From NCBI GenBank assembly GCA_017528345.1, contig JAFXOX010000064.1, positions 1-64,000 on the forward strand: a stretch of 64,000 nucleotides of DNA, written 5' to 3'. The DNA comes from Desulfovibrio sp. (GTDB lineage: Bacteria > Desulfobacterota > Desulfovibrionia > Desulfovibrionales > Desulfovibrionaceae). Below, in pieces: positions 8,948 through 16,825 of the stretch (its first letter is position 1; the number at the start of each line of letters is the position of its first letter). The notes under the pieces are model-generated. The model was not told the DNA's origin. It ran no database searches and saw only the letters and a program-made list of their open reading frames with translations. A program made the translations under genes and the position numbers.

Positions 8948-9901
8948 ATGGGCAGACGGCTCTTACTAAGCTGCGTAAATACTAGGGTCTCGCTCATTGG
9001 CTTTGACTTGGAGCAGGGCAAGCCCTTCTGGTACTGCCCTGCCACTGTCCTTCGAGCCTGCGGGGCCTGTTATAGCGAGGATGCCCTCTGGATTGCCTCG
9101 GATTGCATTGTCACGCGCCTTGATCATCAGGGTATGCAGTCTGTTAACCTTCCCGGGCCGCACGAAAATTATCTGCACAGCATCAAAAGTGTGGGGCATG
9201 GCCTCCTTGGTCTTGCTGATACAGGAAATTCGCGTCTTTTGCTTTTTGATGGCAAGCGTTTTCCTCTCAGCTACTCCCCCCTTGAGGCCATGAAGGACTT
9301 GCCTTTGGATGCCATGCATCTGAACGATTTTCTGCCCATGGAAGACGGCTTTCTGGTCTCAACCTTCAGTCATCAGCCCTTTAGCCACTGGAAACAGACT
9401 TCCTTTGCTTGGCAGAAAGCAGGTCTTGGCTGCCTTTTTCATCTGCGACATGTTTCCGGTCGCACTTTTGCCAGGGTAGCAGCTTCTGGACTTAACTGTC
9501 CTCACTCCTTGCAGAGCTATGATGGGGCGGTCTTTTGCTGCTCTTCCTCAGAGGGTGATTTTCTACGCCTTGATAGACAGAAAGGGCTCTTTGCAGAACG
9601 TACGAGGGTGCATGTTACAGATACGCATTTCCTGCGAGGCGCTCTGAGATATGAGGATGGTTGGCTTCTTGGCGGTTCTTCACCGAGACATTTGGAAAAT
9701 GGTGGAGGCATGCAGCTCTATCATCTGCACGATGATGGTCGCATTGAAACCTTTCAGGTTGGTGGGCCAGGAGAAATCTATGATATTCTGCCATGGCAGG
9801 ACTTTCTCCCGGACATCTGTGACATGCTCTTGCAGGCACCAGAAAAGAACCGTTCAGCAGAGGATCCGCCACTCTGCCAGCTTCCAGAGATGTACAGATG
9901 A
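8948..9901 (+). CDS. Hypothetical protein, possible beta-propeller
   Basis: A 317-residue soluble protein without signal peptide. Repeating blocks of beta-rich sequence (for example LIGFDLEQGKPFWY, LLGLADTGNSRLLLFDG, NCPHSLQSYDGAVFCCSS, FLRLDRQKGLF) suggest a propeller. The layout recalls the DUF4915/TIGR03032 group, but I cannot confirm that without a profile search. The start has a weak GGGA site. It stands alone after leuB, followed by the SRP RNA on the other strand. The N-terminal Cys content is high for a cytoplasmic protein. Function unknown. Confidence 0.65.
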   Translation: MGRRLLLSCVNTRVSLIGFDLEQGKPFWYCPATVLRACGACYSEDALWIASDCIVTRLDHQGMQSVNLPGPHENYLHSIKSVGHGLLGLADTGNSRLLLFDGKRFPLSYSPLEAMKDLPLDAMHLNDFLPMEDGFLVSTFSHQPFSHWKQTSFAWQKAGLGCLFHLRHVSGRTFARVAASGLNCPHSLQSYDGAVFCCSSSEGDFLRLDRQKGLFAERTRVHVTDTHFLRGALRYEDGWLLGGSSPRHLENGGGMQLYHLHDDGRIETFQVGGPGEIYDILPWQDFLPDICDMLLQAPEKNRSAEDPPLCQLPEMYR

Positions 9902-10036
9902 GATTTCCCAAAGGCTCTCACGATCTTTTCTTACGCGGACAATGCTGAGCCTTGCGTTAGAGAATCGTGAGAAACAGGAAAAAGTAAGGCAATTCCACGT
10001 CAATAATGTCTTATCGTGCCTTTAGGAGTAGTAACT

Positions 10037-10069
10037 AAAAAACGCGATGACTCAATCATCGCGTTTTTT
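10037..10069 (-). terminator. Bidirectional terminator between the 8.9 kb gene and ffs
   Basis: A-run, inverted repeat ACGCGATGA-CTCAA-TCATCGCGT, T-run. On the minus strand it directly follows the SRP RNA; on the plus strand it can stop read-through from the upstream gene. Confidence 0.88.
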
Positions 10070-10071
10070 AT

Positions 10072-10151
10072 GGGTCGGACACCCGGCAACGTCTGTTACC
10101 GCTGCTTCCTTTCGGATCTGACGGGGTTGGCAGTGCTACCGCCGTCCGACC
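10072..10151 (-). ncRNA. ffs: Signal recognition particle RNA (4.5S, short bacterial type)
   Basis: On the minus strand the conserved SRP domain IV core is visible as GTCAGATCCGAAAGGAAGCA plus a following GCGGTAAC, embedded in a hairpin whose ends GGTCGGAC and GTCCGACC pair perfectly. The length of about 80 nt is that of the small bacterial SRP RNA. A good promoter (10159-10187) and a terminator (10037-10069) bracket it. It binds Ffh to target inner-membrane proteins to the Sec translocon. Confidence 0.95.
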
Positions 10152-10158
10152 TTCAAAA

Positions 10159-10187
10159 AAATTAGCTGTTTACAAAGCCTTTGTCAA
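10159..10187 (-). promoter_or_regulatory. Promoter of the SRP RNA gene
   Basis: On the minus strand TTGACA (10187-10182) and TAATTT (10164-10159) are 17 bp apart, and the RNA 5' end lies 7-8 nt beyond the -10 box. The position relative to the RNA makes this a strong call. Confidence 0.75.
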
Positions 10188-10251
10188 GATCGTCCATATG
10201 GCAGCCCGGTATTGATGTTGCCAAAAAGGGCACTTGTCAGTATACAGCTCT

Positions 10252-11628
10252 ATGGAGAATACATCTTTGCAATTTCTCGCCTATTTCAGAACATTTACAA
10301 TGTTCCTGACAGTTTTTTTCTGTCTTTTTTCTGTCGGACAAGCTTGGTCCAGAGCCAGAGGGCAGGAAACCGCTGATTTGCAGGGATATGTGAATATGGG
10401 GCGGGCCGTGCGCTTTGCCCTTAAGGCTAACCCTGATCTTGGTGCACAGGCAGCCCAGGCTAGAGCGTCGGAAGAAGGTCGCAAGTCGGCGCGCGGGGCC
10501 TTTGGACCAAAACTCGGCCTGACCTATGCGGCGACCAAGCAGGTGCGCAAAAGCGAGCCAGCGCCAAGCTACCTGCCAGCCAAGGGAACGTATGCCCTGG
10601 GAATGGAAATTTCGCAGCCCGTTTTTCAGGGTTTTTTGCTGTTGGCCAATTATCAGAAAGCAGCTCTTCAGGCTCAAAGTGACAAGCTTGCCCTGCGCAA
10701 GGCTCGTCTTGAAAAAATTGAGGCTGTGCAAACGGCGTTTATTGACTTTCTCAGGGCTCAGGCCAATGTTCAAAGTCAGCGAGAAGCTATGGAACGTCTT
10801 TCAGATCAGCTGCGCATTACCCAGGCCTACTATGCCACGGGTTTGAAGCCCAAGCTTGACGTGTTGCAGGCAGAGGTGGATCTGCGCGAGGCCGAAAGCT
10901 TGCTTTTGCAAATTGAAAATATACAGGCCACTGAGCAGGCTAAGCTTAATACCTTGCTAGGTCTTGCTGCTACATCCAAAACCCGCTATCAGGGGCAATT
11001 GGTCTATGTTCCCTTTTCCCATTCACTTGAGCAGTGTCTGGAAAAGGCATACCGTTTGCGGCCCGATGTGATCATGGCAGCGCTTGCTGTGGATATAGCT
11101 GGTAAAGACCGCAAAGCTGTGCAATCAGGCTACTATCCGAAGATTGAGGCCTATTACAATATTACTGGCTCCGGTAATACGCCTGATCTGCAGATGAGTG
11201 GTGAGCACGGTTCCCGCTATACAAGCTGGGAAGTTGGCGCTAAGGCCACTTGGGACGTCTTTCAGTGGGGGAAGACATATTATGAAGACCAAAAGGCCGG
11301 CGAGCTGGTACAGAAAATGCGCCATGAGGAGCACAGTCTGCGACTGAATGTCGGCTATGATCTCAAATCCAAATTTTTAAGTCTGCGCGAGGCCGAAAAG
11401 CGCATTCTCGTAGCACGGGCCAGTGTGGCAAGTGCTGATGAAGCCTACAGAGCAGCGCTAGCCAGATATCGCGAGCAGGTGGGAACAGGTTTTGACGTTC
11501 TCGATACCTCGTCCAAGCTGACAACTGCCAAATTTTCTCTGACCAGTGCCTATGCTGATTATCTGACGGCCGTGGCGCAGCTTTTTGTGGCTATGGGCGA
11601 AGAACATCCAGATCTTTTGCGTCTGTAG
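10252..11628 (+). CDS. TolC-family outer membrane efflux protein
   Basis: Outer membrane channel protein of type I secretion or multidrug efflux. A signal peptide (about residues 10-35, ending VGQAWSRA) is followed by two related halves rich in long amphipathic helices. The second half starts near ALEQCLEKAYRLRPDVIMA, typical of OEP repeats, and the C-terminal YREQVGTGFDVLDTSSKLTTA is family-like. A TTG at 10234 gives six more residues and has a weak AAGGG site; ATG at 10252 is my choice. Its stop overlaps the RNase J region by a few bases. No inner-membrane pump or adaptor gene is adjacent, so the partner is unknown. Confidence 0.88.
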   Translation: MENTSLQFLAYFRTFTMFLTVFFCLFSVGQAWSRARGQETADLQGYVNMGRAVRFALKANPDLGAQAAQARASEEGRKSARGAFGPKLGLTYAATKQVRKSEPAPSYLPAKGTYALGMEISQPVFQGFLLLANYQKAALQAQSDKLALRKARLEKIEAVQTAFIDFLRAQANVQSQREAMERLSDQLRITQAYYATGLKPKLDVLQAEVDLREAESLLLQIENIQATEQAKLNTLLGLAATSKTRYQGQLVYVPFSHSLEQCLEKAYRLRPDVIMAALAVDIAGKDRKAVQSGYYPKIEAYYNITGSGNTPDLQMSGEHGSRYTSWEVGAKATWDVFQWGKTYYEDQKAGELVQKMRHEEHSLRLNVGYDLKSKFLSLREAEKRILVARASVASADEAYRAALARYREQVGTGFDVLDTSSKLTTAKFSLTSAYADYLTAVAQLFVAMGEEHPDLLRL

Positions 11629-11639
11629 TGGAGGTCAAG

Positions 11640-13301
11640 GTGCAGGGTGAGACAGCGTTTTTGACTCTGACTCCCCTAGGAGGCATGGGGGAAATCGGGC
11701 TCAACTGCCAACTTTGGGAGACGCCGCAAGGCATTGTCATGGTGGACTGCGGCCTGATGTTTCCCGGCGATGAGCATCTTGGCATTGATGTGGTCATTCC
11801 CGATTTTCATGCCGTGCTCGCGGTGCGGGACAGATTGTGCGGTATTGTCCTGACACATGGTCATGAAGATCATATTGGTGCTCTTCCTTGGGTAGTACCT
11901 CAACTCAAGGGAATACGTCTTTTTGGCTCTCGTTTTACCCTAGCTCTTGTGGAACGTAAGCTGAGTGAACACGGTGTCCTTGATTTTGTGGATCTCGTGC
12001 CTGTCGGCCCTTCGGATGTTCTCTCTCTGGCTGGGCTGAATATTCATTTTTTCCCTGTCTGCCATTCCATCCCTGAAGGCTATGCCCTTGGTGTGGAAAG
12101 TGCCGTCGGTCGGATCGTGCACAGTGGTGACTTCAAGATAGAAGATCAGCCTTTGTATGGAACCGGCACGGATCTCTCGCTGTTTTCTCACTTTGCTGGC
12201 GATGGTGTCCGTCTTTTGCTTGCTGACTCTACTAATATTCAGAGAGACGGCCATTCTTTGAGTGAACGTGAAGTACGCGACTCTCTTGGCAGAGTCTTTG
12301 CCGAGGCGCAGGGCAGAATCGTCATCACCCTTTTTTCCAGCCATATTCATCGCATTCAGGAAGTCTTTGATTTGTCCCGAGAGTATGGCCGCACTGTGGT
12401 TATCAGCGGCAAAAGTCTGGCTACCAATATCCAGATTGCCAGAGAACTCGGCATAGCGCATCTTCCTCCCAATTTTTTTGACGCCCATAACGGGGTGCCT
12501 GATCTGCCCGATGAACAACTCGTGATCATTGTCACAGGAGCACAGGGAGAACCTCTTTCAGCGCTATCCCGGATGGTTTTTGGCGGCCATAAGCAGCTCT
12601 CAATTCATGCTGGGGATACTGTGCTCATGAGCTCGCGCATTATTCCGGGCAATGGTCGGGCCATTACGCGCATGATTAATGCCATGTACCGTCTTGGCGC
12701 CGAAGTGCTCTACGAAAGTGTGCATGCCATTCATGCCTCAGGTCATGCCCACAGGCAGGAGTTGGAATCCCTTCTTCAGGCTGTGCGGCCCGAATTTTTT
12801 GTGCCTATTCATGGGGAATATCAGCATCTGGTCAAGCATGCCCAGATGGCTACCCATTATGGCATTGATGAAAAAAAAGTCATTATTCTTGAAGACGGTC
12901 TGCCTCTAACCCTTTTTCCGGAAAGCTTTCGACTAGAGCCTGCTTTGACACTGGAAAGCACCCTTGTGGATGGCAAGGGGGTTGGTGACGTGGAGCGGAC
13001 AGTTTTGCGTGAACGACGCATTTTAGGTGATGAGGGCATGGTCATTATGGTCCTTGTGCTTGAGCGCGCAAGCGGCAAGACGCTCTATGGTCCAGAGCTG
13101 CTCTCCAAGGGTTTTGTTTTTGAACCGGAATATTCCTATGTGCTTGAGGATGCCAAATGTATTGTTCTGGATGAACTGGAAAAAGCTGATCTTGAAGAGC
13201 TACAGGCTTTACAGGAAAGCATCCGCTCAGCTCTCCGTCGTTTTTTCAGGCGCGTTCTGGATCGAGACCCCATTGTTTTGGCCATTGTTTCTGCAGTCTG
13301 A
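11640..13301 (+). CDS. rnj: Ribonuclease J
   Basis: RNase J is a metallo-beta-lactamase/beta-CASP enzyme with 5'-3' exo- and endoribonuclease activity in mRNA decay and rRNA maturation. The 553-residue protein shows the zinc motif HGHEDH at residues 73-78, later VHSGDFKIED and ADSTN, the beta-CASP helicase-like core and SGHAHRQEL and FVPIHGEYQHL late in the core. An upstream GTG at 11628 is possible, but GTG at 11640 has GGAGG 5 nt before it, so I use the latter. It follows the TolC-like gene directly. The window also encodes RNase Y. Confidence 0.94.
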   Translation: MQGETAFLTLTPLGGMGEIGLNCQLWETPQGIVMVDCGLMFPGDEHLGIDVVIPDFHAVLAVRDRLCGIVLTHGHEDHIGALPWVVPQLKGIRLFGSRFTLALVERKLSEHGVLDFVDLVPVGPSDVLSLAGLNIHFFPVCHSIPEGYALGVESAVGRIVHSGDFKIEDQPLYGTGTDLSLFSHFAGDGVRLLLADSTNIQRDGHSLSEREVRDSLGRVFAEAQGRIVITLFSSHIHRIQEVFDLSREYGRTVVISGKSLATNIQIARELGIAHLPPNFFDAHNGVPDLPDEQLVIIVTGAQGEPLSALSRMVFGGHKQLSIHAGDTVLMSSRIIPGNGRAITRMINAMYRLGAEVLYESVHAIHASGHAHRQELESLLQAVRPEFFVPIHGEYQHLVKHAQMATHYGIDEKKVIILEDGLPLTLFPESFRLEPALTLESTLVDGKGVGDVERTVLRERRILGDEGMVIMVLVLERASGKTLYGPELLSKGFVFEPEYSYVLEDAKCIVLDELEKADLEELQALQESIRSALRRFFRRVLDRDPIVLAIVSAV

Positions 13302-13505
13302 GCCATTATCAGCACGGCAACGGAACCTTTTTGTAGGAAAAAATGTAAAAAAATCTTGAAAAATGAGCCAAGGCGTTGCATCTTCCCGGTGTCCGCCTTG
13401 CTCTGTTTCTTTGGGCTGGTGATTTTTTTCGCCCAAGGCAAGGCGTAAACCTGAGAAATGGCGCTGCTTTTCTAAAAGACGGAAGGCAGCGTGAGCGGAG
13501 TCAGA

Positions 13506-14201
13506 ATGGAATTCAGTTTTTTTCAAATGATCAGTCAAGCCAGCCTTGTATCCAAGATCGTGCTTGGTTTTCTTGTGCTGATGAGTATTGGCAGCTGGGG
13601 ACTGATGATTCAGAAGTTCTTTTCTCTCGGAGCAGCTTTCAACAAGGCCAAAATTGGCATTGAGCGCTTTGACAAGTCCACAAACCTGCGCGAGGCCGTG
13701 CAGTCATTGGGGGCTGATCCGGCTTCTCCGCTCTATTATGTGGCACATCAGGGCGTTCTGGAGTTCAACCGCTCCAAGGAAATGGGCAATGCCTCTGAAG
13801 TTGTCGTGGATAATGTGCGCAGGGCTCTTAGACAGGGAGTGGCCAGTGAACTGGCGCGTCTGCAGAATTCTCTCTCTTTCTTGGCCACAACCTCCAATAC
13901 TGCGCCGTTCATTGGTCTTTTCGGCACGGTCTGGGGTATTATGCACTCTTTTCACTCCATCGGTCTTCTGAAGTCGGCATCTCTTGCCACGGTGGCACCG
14001 GGCATTTCTGAAGCTCTGGTAGCCACGGCCATCGGCCTTGGCGTAGCTATCCCGGCTACAGTTGGTTTTAATATCTTTATGGGCAAGCTTTCACAGATCG
14101 ACACCTTGCTTGTTAATTTTGCCGGCTATTTTCTGAACCGTGTGCAGCGTGAGCTCAACGCTCACCGTCAGGTTCAGCGAACTGGAGCGACGGAGCTGTA
14201 A
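13506..14201 (+). CDS. tolQ: Tol-Pal system protein TolQ
   Basis: TolQ is the inner-membrane motor subunit that, with TolR, uses the proton gradient to drive TolA. The protein has three membrane helices. MotA/TolQ/ExbB marks are visible in NSLSFLATTSNTAPFIGLFG and TVWGIMHSFHSIG, then EALVATAIGLGVAIPATVGFN. A GTG at 13491 would add five residues; ATG at 13506 has GGAG 5 nt before it. tolR starts 1 nt after the stop, so they are coupled. ExbB is excluded mainly by the complete tol neighbourhood. Confidence 0.94.
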   Translation: MEFSFFQMISQASLVSKIVLGFLVLMSIGSWGLMIQKFFSLGAAFNKAKIGIERFDKSTNLREAVQSLGADPASPLYYVAHQGVLEFNRSKEMGNASEVVVDNVRRALRQGVASELARLQNSLSFLATTSNTAPFIGLFGTVWGIMHSFHSIGLLKSASLATVAPGISEALVATAIGLGVAIPATVGFNIFMGKLSQIDTLLVNFAGYFLNRVQRELNAHRQVQRTGATEL

Positions 14202-14202
14202 G

Positions 14203-14646
14203 ATGGGAGCAAGTCAGGGTCAGGCACGATTTGTTTCAGAGATCAATGTGACACCCTTTGTGGATGTCATGCTTGTGCTCTTGATCATCTTCATGGTTGC
14301 GACGCCCATGATGAGCCAGGGGCTGGACGTGGATCTGCCTCAGGCCAAGCAGGCGGAAGTTCTGCCCACGGAGAACGATCATATTGTGCTCACCGTACGT
14401 CGTGACGGCAAGATTTTTCTCGATGAATACAATGTTGAGACCATGGAAGCTTTGGAAGGCTATCTGCTCAAGCTGGTCAAGGAAAAAGATAAAACGCTTT
14501 TTTTGCAAGCTGACAAGGAAGTTCCCTATGGTATTGTGGTTGATGTCATAGGTCGGATTAAGAGTGTGGGTATTGAGAAGCTTGGCGTCATGGCTGATAC
14601 CTTTGAAGATACGGCGGGGGCAGCTGTGCCTTCAGGACAGCAATAG
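14203..14646 (+). CDS. tolR: Tol-Pal system protein TolR
   Basis: TolR pairs with TolQ in the proton-driven motor; it has one membrane helix and a periplasmic domain. The 147-residue protein contains the ExbD/TolR segment VSEINVTPFVDVMLVLLIIF, with the essential helix Asp (FVD), and a periplasmic part ending in the predicted dimer domain. The frame is open upstream over the end of tolQ, but ATG at 14203 is the natural start with its site in the tolQ end. tolA begins 12 nt later. Confidence 0.94.
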   Translation: MGASQGQARFVSEINVTPFVDVMLVLLIIFMVATPMMSQGLDVDLPQAKQAEVLPTENDHIVLTVRRDGKIFLDEYNVETMEALEGYLLKLVKEKDKTLFLQADKEVPYGIVVDVIGRIKSVGIEKLGVMADTFEDTAGAAVPSGQQ

Positions 14647-14658
14647 CGGGTTTTGCGC

Positions 14659-15675
14659 ATGCAATGGGCTTCCTATTTACTTTCATTTTGCCTGCACCTC
14701 ATCTTCTTCCTGTTGGTTTGGTTTTGGCCGAGTCAGCCACCTTTACGTCTGGAGCCTCCTGCAGTGATGATCAGCCTTGTGGAAGGGGATCTAGGCGGCA
14801 GTAAAACACCCTCTAATATTCTTGGTCATATGGGGGAACCCGATAGCGGGGAATTAGCCCCTACGCCGCCGGCACCCAAGAAGGAAGTGGCAGCTCCTGC
14901 GCGTGAAGAGATTAAGGAAACAAAGCCTGAGGTTCCGGAACCTCGTACTACCTTTGAGACACCTCCTGAGCCTGAACGCAAACCTGAAGCCATTAAGGAA
15001 CCTGAGCCGAAACCTGAACCCAAGCCTCAGCCCAAGCCTGAGCCCAAGCCAGAGGTCAAACCACAGCCGAAGAAAGAAGAGAAGAAAGAAAAACCCAAGC
15101 CTGAGGAGAAGCCCAAGGAGAAACCCAAAGACAAGCCTAAGGATAAGCCTAAAGATAAGCCTAAAGACAAGCCCAAGGATAAGCCCAAGGACAAGCCAAG
15201 AAACAAACCTGCCGGTGATCCTATAGCCCAGGCCCTAGCTCAGGCCAAACGTGACGCCTCAAGCCGCATTGAGAGCGGTGATAAGGGAAATGCCGTGGAG
15301 CAGGCTTTGGCCCAGGCAAGGCGTTCTGCTGGGGGAACTCGAGGCGGCGGTGGCGGTGAAGGAAAGGGGCCCGGTGGAGGTGGCCTTGCTGATGTTTACC
15401 GCGGGCAGGTGTTGCTGGCTGTGCGACCCAACTGGGGGTATGCCTCGACGGCCCGGCAGAATCTTTCCTGTCTGATCAATGTTAAAGTTGATATGCAGGG
15501 CAAGGTTCAGGAGGCTAAGGTCGTGCAGAGTTCCGGCAATGCTCAGTTTGACAGCTCTGCTGTTAGCGCCATAATGCGTACGAGCAATAATGGTGCTTTT
15601 CCGCCTCCTCCATCCCAGGCCTATACGGATCTTGATCTGAGTTTCTCTCTCAATGACCTTGTGGGACGACGCTAG
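14659..15675 (+). CDS. tolA: TolA/TonB-like energy-transducing protein
   Basis: TolA spans the periplasm and links the TolQR motor to Pal and TolB. The 338-residue protein has one N-terminal membrane helix (about residues 4-23), a long Pro/Glu/Lys-rich linker (about 65-190) with KPKD repeats, a glycine-rich hinge (GGGGGEGKGPGGGG) and a C-terminal TonB/TolA-like domain (from about residue 245) with LINVKVDMQGKVQEAKVVQSS. The linker is Pro/Lys-rich as in TonB rather than Ala/Lys helical as in enterobacterial TolA. Context (tolQR before, tolB-pal after) favours TolA. TTG at 14653 is an alternative start. Confidence 0.88.
   Translation: MQWASYLLSFCLHLIFFLLVWFWPSQPPLRLEPPAVMISLVEGDLGGSKTPSNILGHMGEPDSGELAPTPPAPKKEVAAPAREEIKETKPEVPEPRTTFETPPEPERKPEAIKEPEPKPEPKPQPKPEPKPEVKPQPKKEEKKEKPKPEEKPKEKPKDKPKDKPKDKPKDKPKDKPKDKPRNKPAGDPIAQALAQAKRDASSRIESGDKGNAVEQALAQARRSAGGTRGGGGGEGKGPGGGGLADVYRGQVLLAVRPNWGYASTARQNLSCLINVKVDMQGKVQEAKVVQSSGNAQFDSSAVSAIMRTSNNGAFPPPPSQAYTDLDLSFSLNDLVGRR
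15121..15204 (+). repeat. In-frame 12-bp tandem repeats (KPKD) in tolA
   Basis: Six in-frame 12-bp units encode Lys-Pro-Lys-Asp, followed by a degenerate KPRN unit. The units differ only at third codon positions. They form part of the extended periplasmic linker; copy number could vary between strains by slippage. Confidence 0.85.
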
Positions 15676-15676
15676 T

Positions 15677-16690
15677 ATGTGCAAACAGGTTTTCCAACAA
15701 TATGGCCTAGTATGGTTTGTCCTGCTTGGTTGCCTTTTGGTGAGCGAGAGAAGTTCTGCTGCCACTGCCGTGGCTGTGGATACAGATGGCGGCTATGCGT
15801 CGGCTGTCCTGGCCAAGGTTCTCAACAAATGGGAGCCTCCGGCATTACGCGGCAATTATAGCGTGCAGATCAAGGTCTCTCTTGATGGCACTGGCAAAGT
15901 GAAAAACTGTGTGCCTGTACGCCCCTCATCGCTTGAAGTGTTTGATCAGGTAGCGTGCAGTGCCGTCTATGCGGCCCAGCCCTTTGGCAAGACAAGTTAT
16001 GAAGCACCGCTGGATGTTTACCTAGCATTTCAACTGCGTGAAAATTCGCCGCTATCCGGCAATTACGGTGTATCTGATGCCGACGCCATGCGTGCGGAAG
16101 TCACGGCCAGAACACGTGTGGAGCGAGATCTGGCAGCCAATATGGCTGATGCCACAGAGCAGCGGGCCCGTGAACGTGCAATGGCTGCGGCCAAAAGTCA
16201 GGGGAAGACTCTGCCTGAAGTGCATCCGGCGCCTGTGGACCCGCCCAAGGCTAAAACTTCCAGCCAGGGAAAAAATTCCACACAGGTTTTACCCAGCTAT
16301 GGCGAAGATGTCGGCGATAAGCGAAGACAGCTGAAAACTCAGACAGGTCCAGCCAAAATTGAATCGCAAATGGCTTCTGCCGAACCCAAGACTTTGGACC
16401 CTGCTCAGCGTATGGCTCTGCGTAGGGACAAATATACTTCGCTTTTGTCGCGTTCTCTGACGCGTATTATCCGTTTTCCGAAGAAATTGCCTGCTGGCAC
16501 CTATGCCGTAGTCATGCGGGTTGTGGTGGATGCCAAAGGCAAAATTTTGGAAAATGCCGTAATTCAGTCCAGCGGCAATGCCGAAGCAGACAAGGCCATA
16601 CTGCAAAGTGTAAAAGTTGCGCGCACTGTTCCGGCTCCGCCTGCAGGATTGGAGAACAGTTTTCTAGTGCCTCTGACAGCCACCAAATAA
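15677..16690 (+). CDS. Periplasmic protein with two TonB/TolA C-terminal-like domains
   Basis: A 337-residue protein starts 1 nt after tolA. An N-terminal hydrophobic signal (about residues 6-28, ending SERSSAATA) is followed by a first TonB_C/TolA-like domain (about 35-120; NYSVQIKVSLDGTGKVKNC). Then comes a polar Ala/Lys/Pro linker (150-235) and a second such domain (about 245-335; YAVVMRVVVDAKGKILEN and VIQSSGNAEADKAIL). The TolA upstream carries the same kind of C-terminal domain, so this looks like a paralogue without the full linker. It probably acts in the periplasm with Pal or TolB. The role is inferred from domains and position only. Confidence 0.75.
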   Translation: MCKQVFQQYGLVWFVLLGCLLVSERSSAATAVAVDTDGGYASAVLAKVLNKWEPPALRGNYSVQIKVSLDGTGKVKNCVPVRPSSLEVFDQVACSAVYAAQPFGKTSYEAPLDVYLAFQLRENSPLSGNYGVSDADAMRAEVTARTRVERDLAANMADATEQRARERAMAAAKSQGKTLPEVHPAPVDPPKAKTSSQGKNSTQVLPSYGEDVGDKRRQLKTQTGPAKIESQMASAEPKTLDPAQRMALRRDKYTSLLSRSLTRIIRFPKKLPAGTYAVVMRVVVDAKGKILENAVIQSSGNAEADKAILQSVKVARTVPAPPAGLENSFLVPLTATK

Positions 16691-16718
16691 TTGGCTCAAT
16701 GGGGACAATGATTATTAT
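16691..16718 (+). promoter_or_regulatory. Putative promoter upstream of tolB
   Basis: TTGGCT (16691-16696) and TATTAT (16713-16718) with 16 bp between. Transcription from here would give a leader of about 100 nt that contains the structured element at 16769-16825. Consensus match only. Confidence 0.4.
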
Positions 16719-16768
16719 ATGTGCCATTTGTCATGAACTGGTAGCTTTCCTAACAGAGGAAAAACAAC

Positions 16769-16825
16769 GGAGGCAGCGTTTCCTCCCCGGTCTGTAGACC
16801 GTGGTTTCCACGCTGTGAATATTTG
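16769..16825 (+). promoter_or_regulatory. Structured leader (GGAGG-hairpin-start) before tolB
   Basis: GGAGG (16769-16773) abuts stem CAGCGT (16774-16779) / ACGCTG (16810-16815). A five-by-five internal loop (TTCCT opposite TTTCC) separates it from an apical stem with loop TGTA (CGGTC/GACCG). Ten nucleotides, TGAATATTTG, then lead to the ATG at 16826 and contain no Shine-Dalgarno. The copies at 19198 and 63003 share layout, the 5' CAGCG/CGCTG stem and the internal loop. Confidence 0.65.

Noticed and set aside
13302-13505. A terminator or small gene between RNase J and tolQ
   Set aside because: A CAAGGCG/CGCCTTG inverted repeat is present around 13369-13401, but it lacks a T-run and the spacer is long; evidence is too weak to list.
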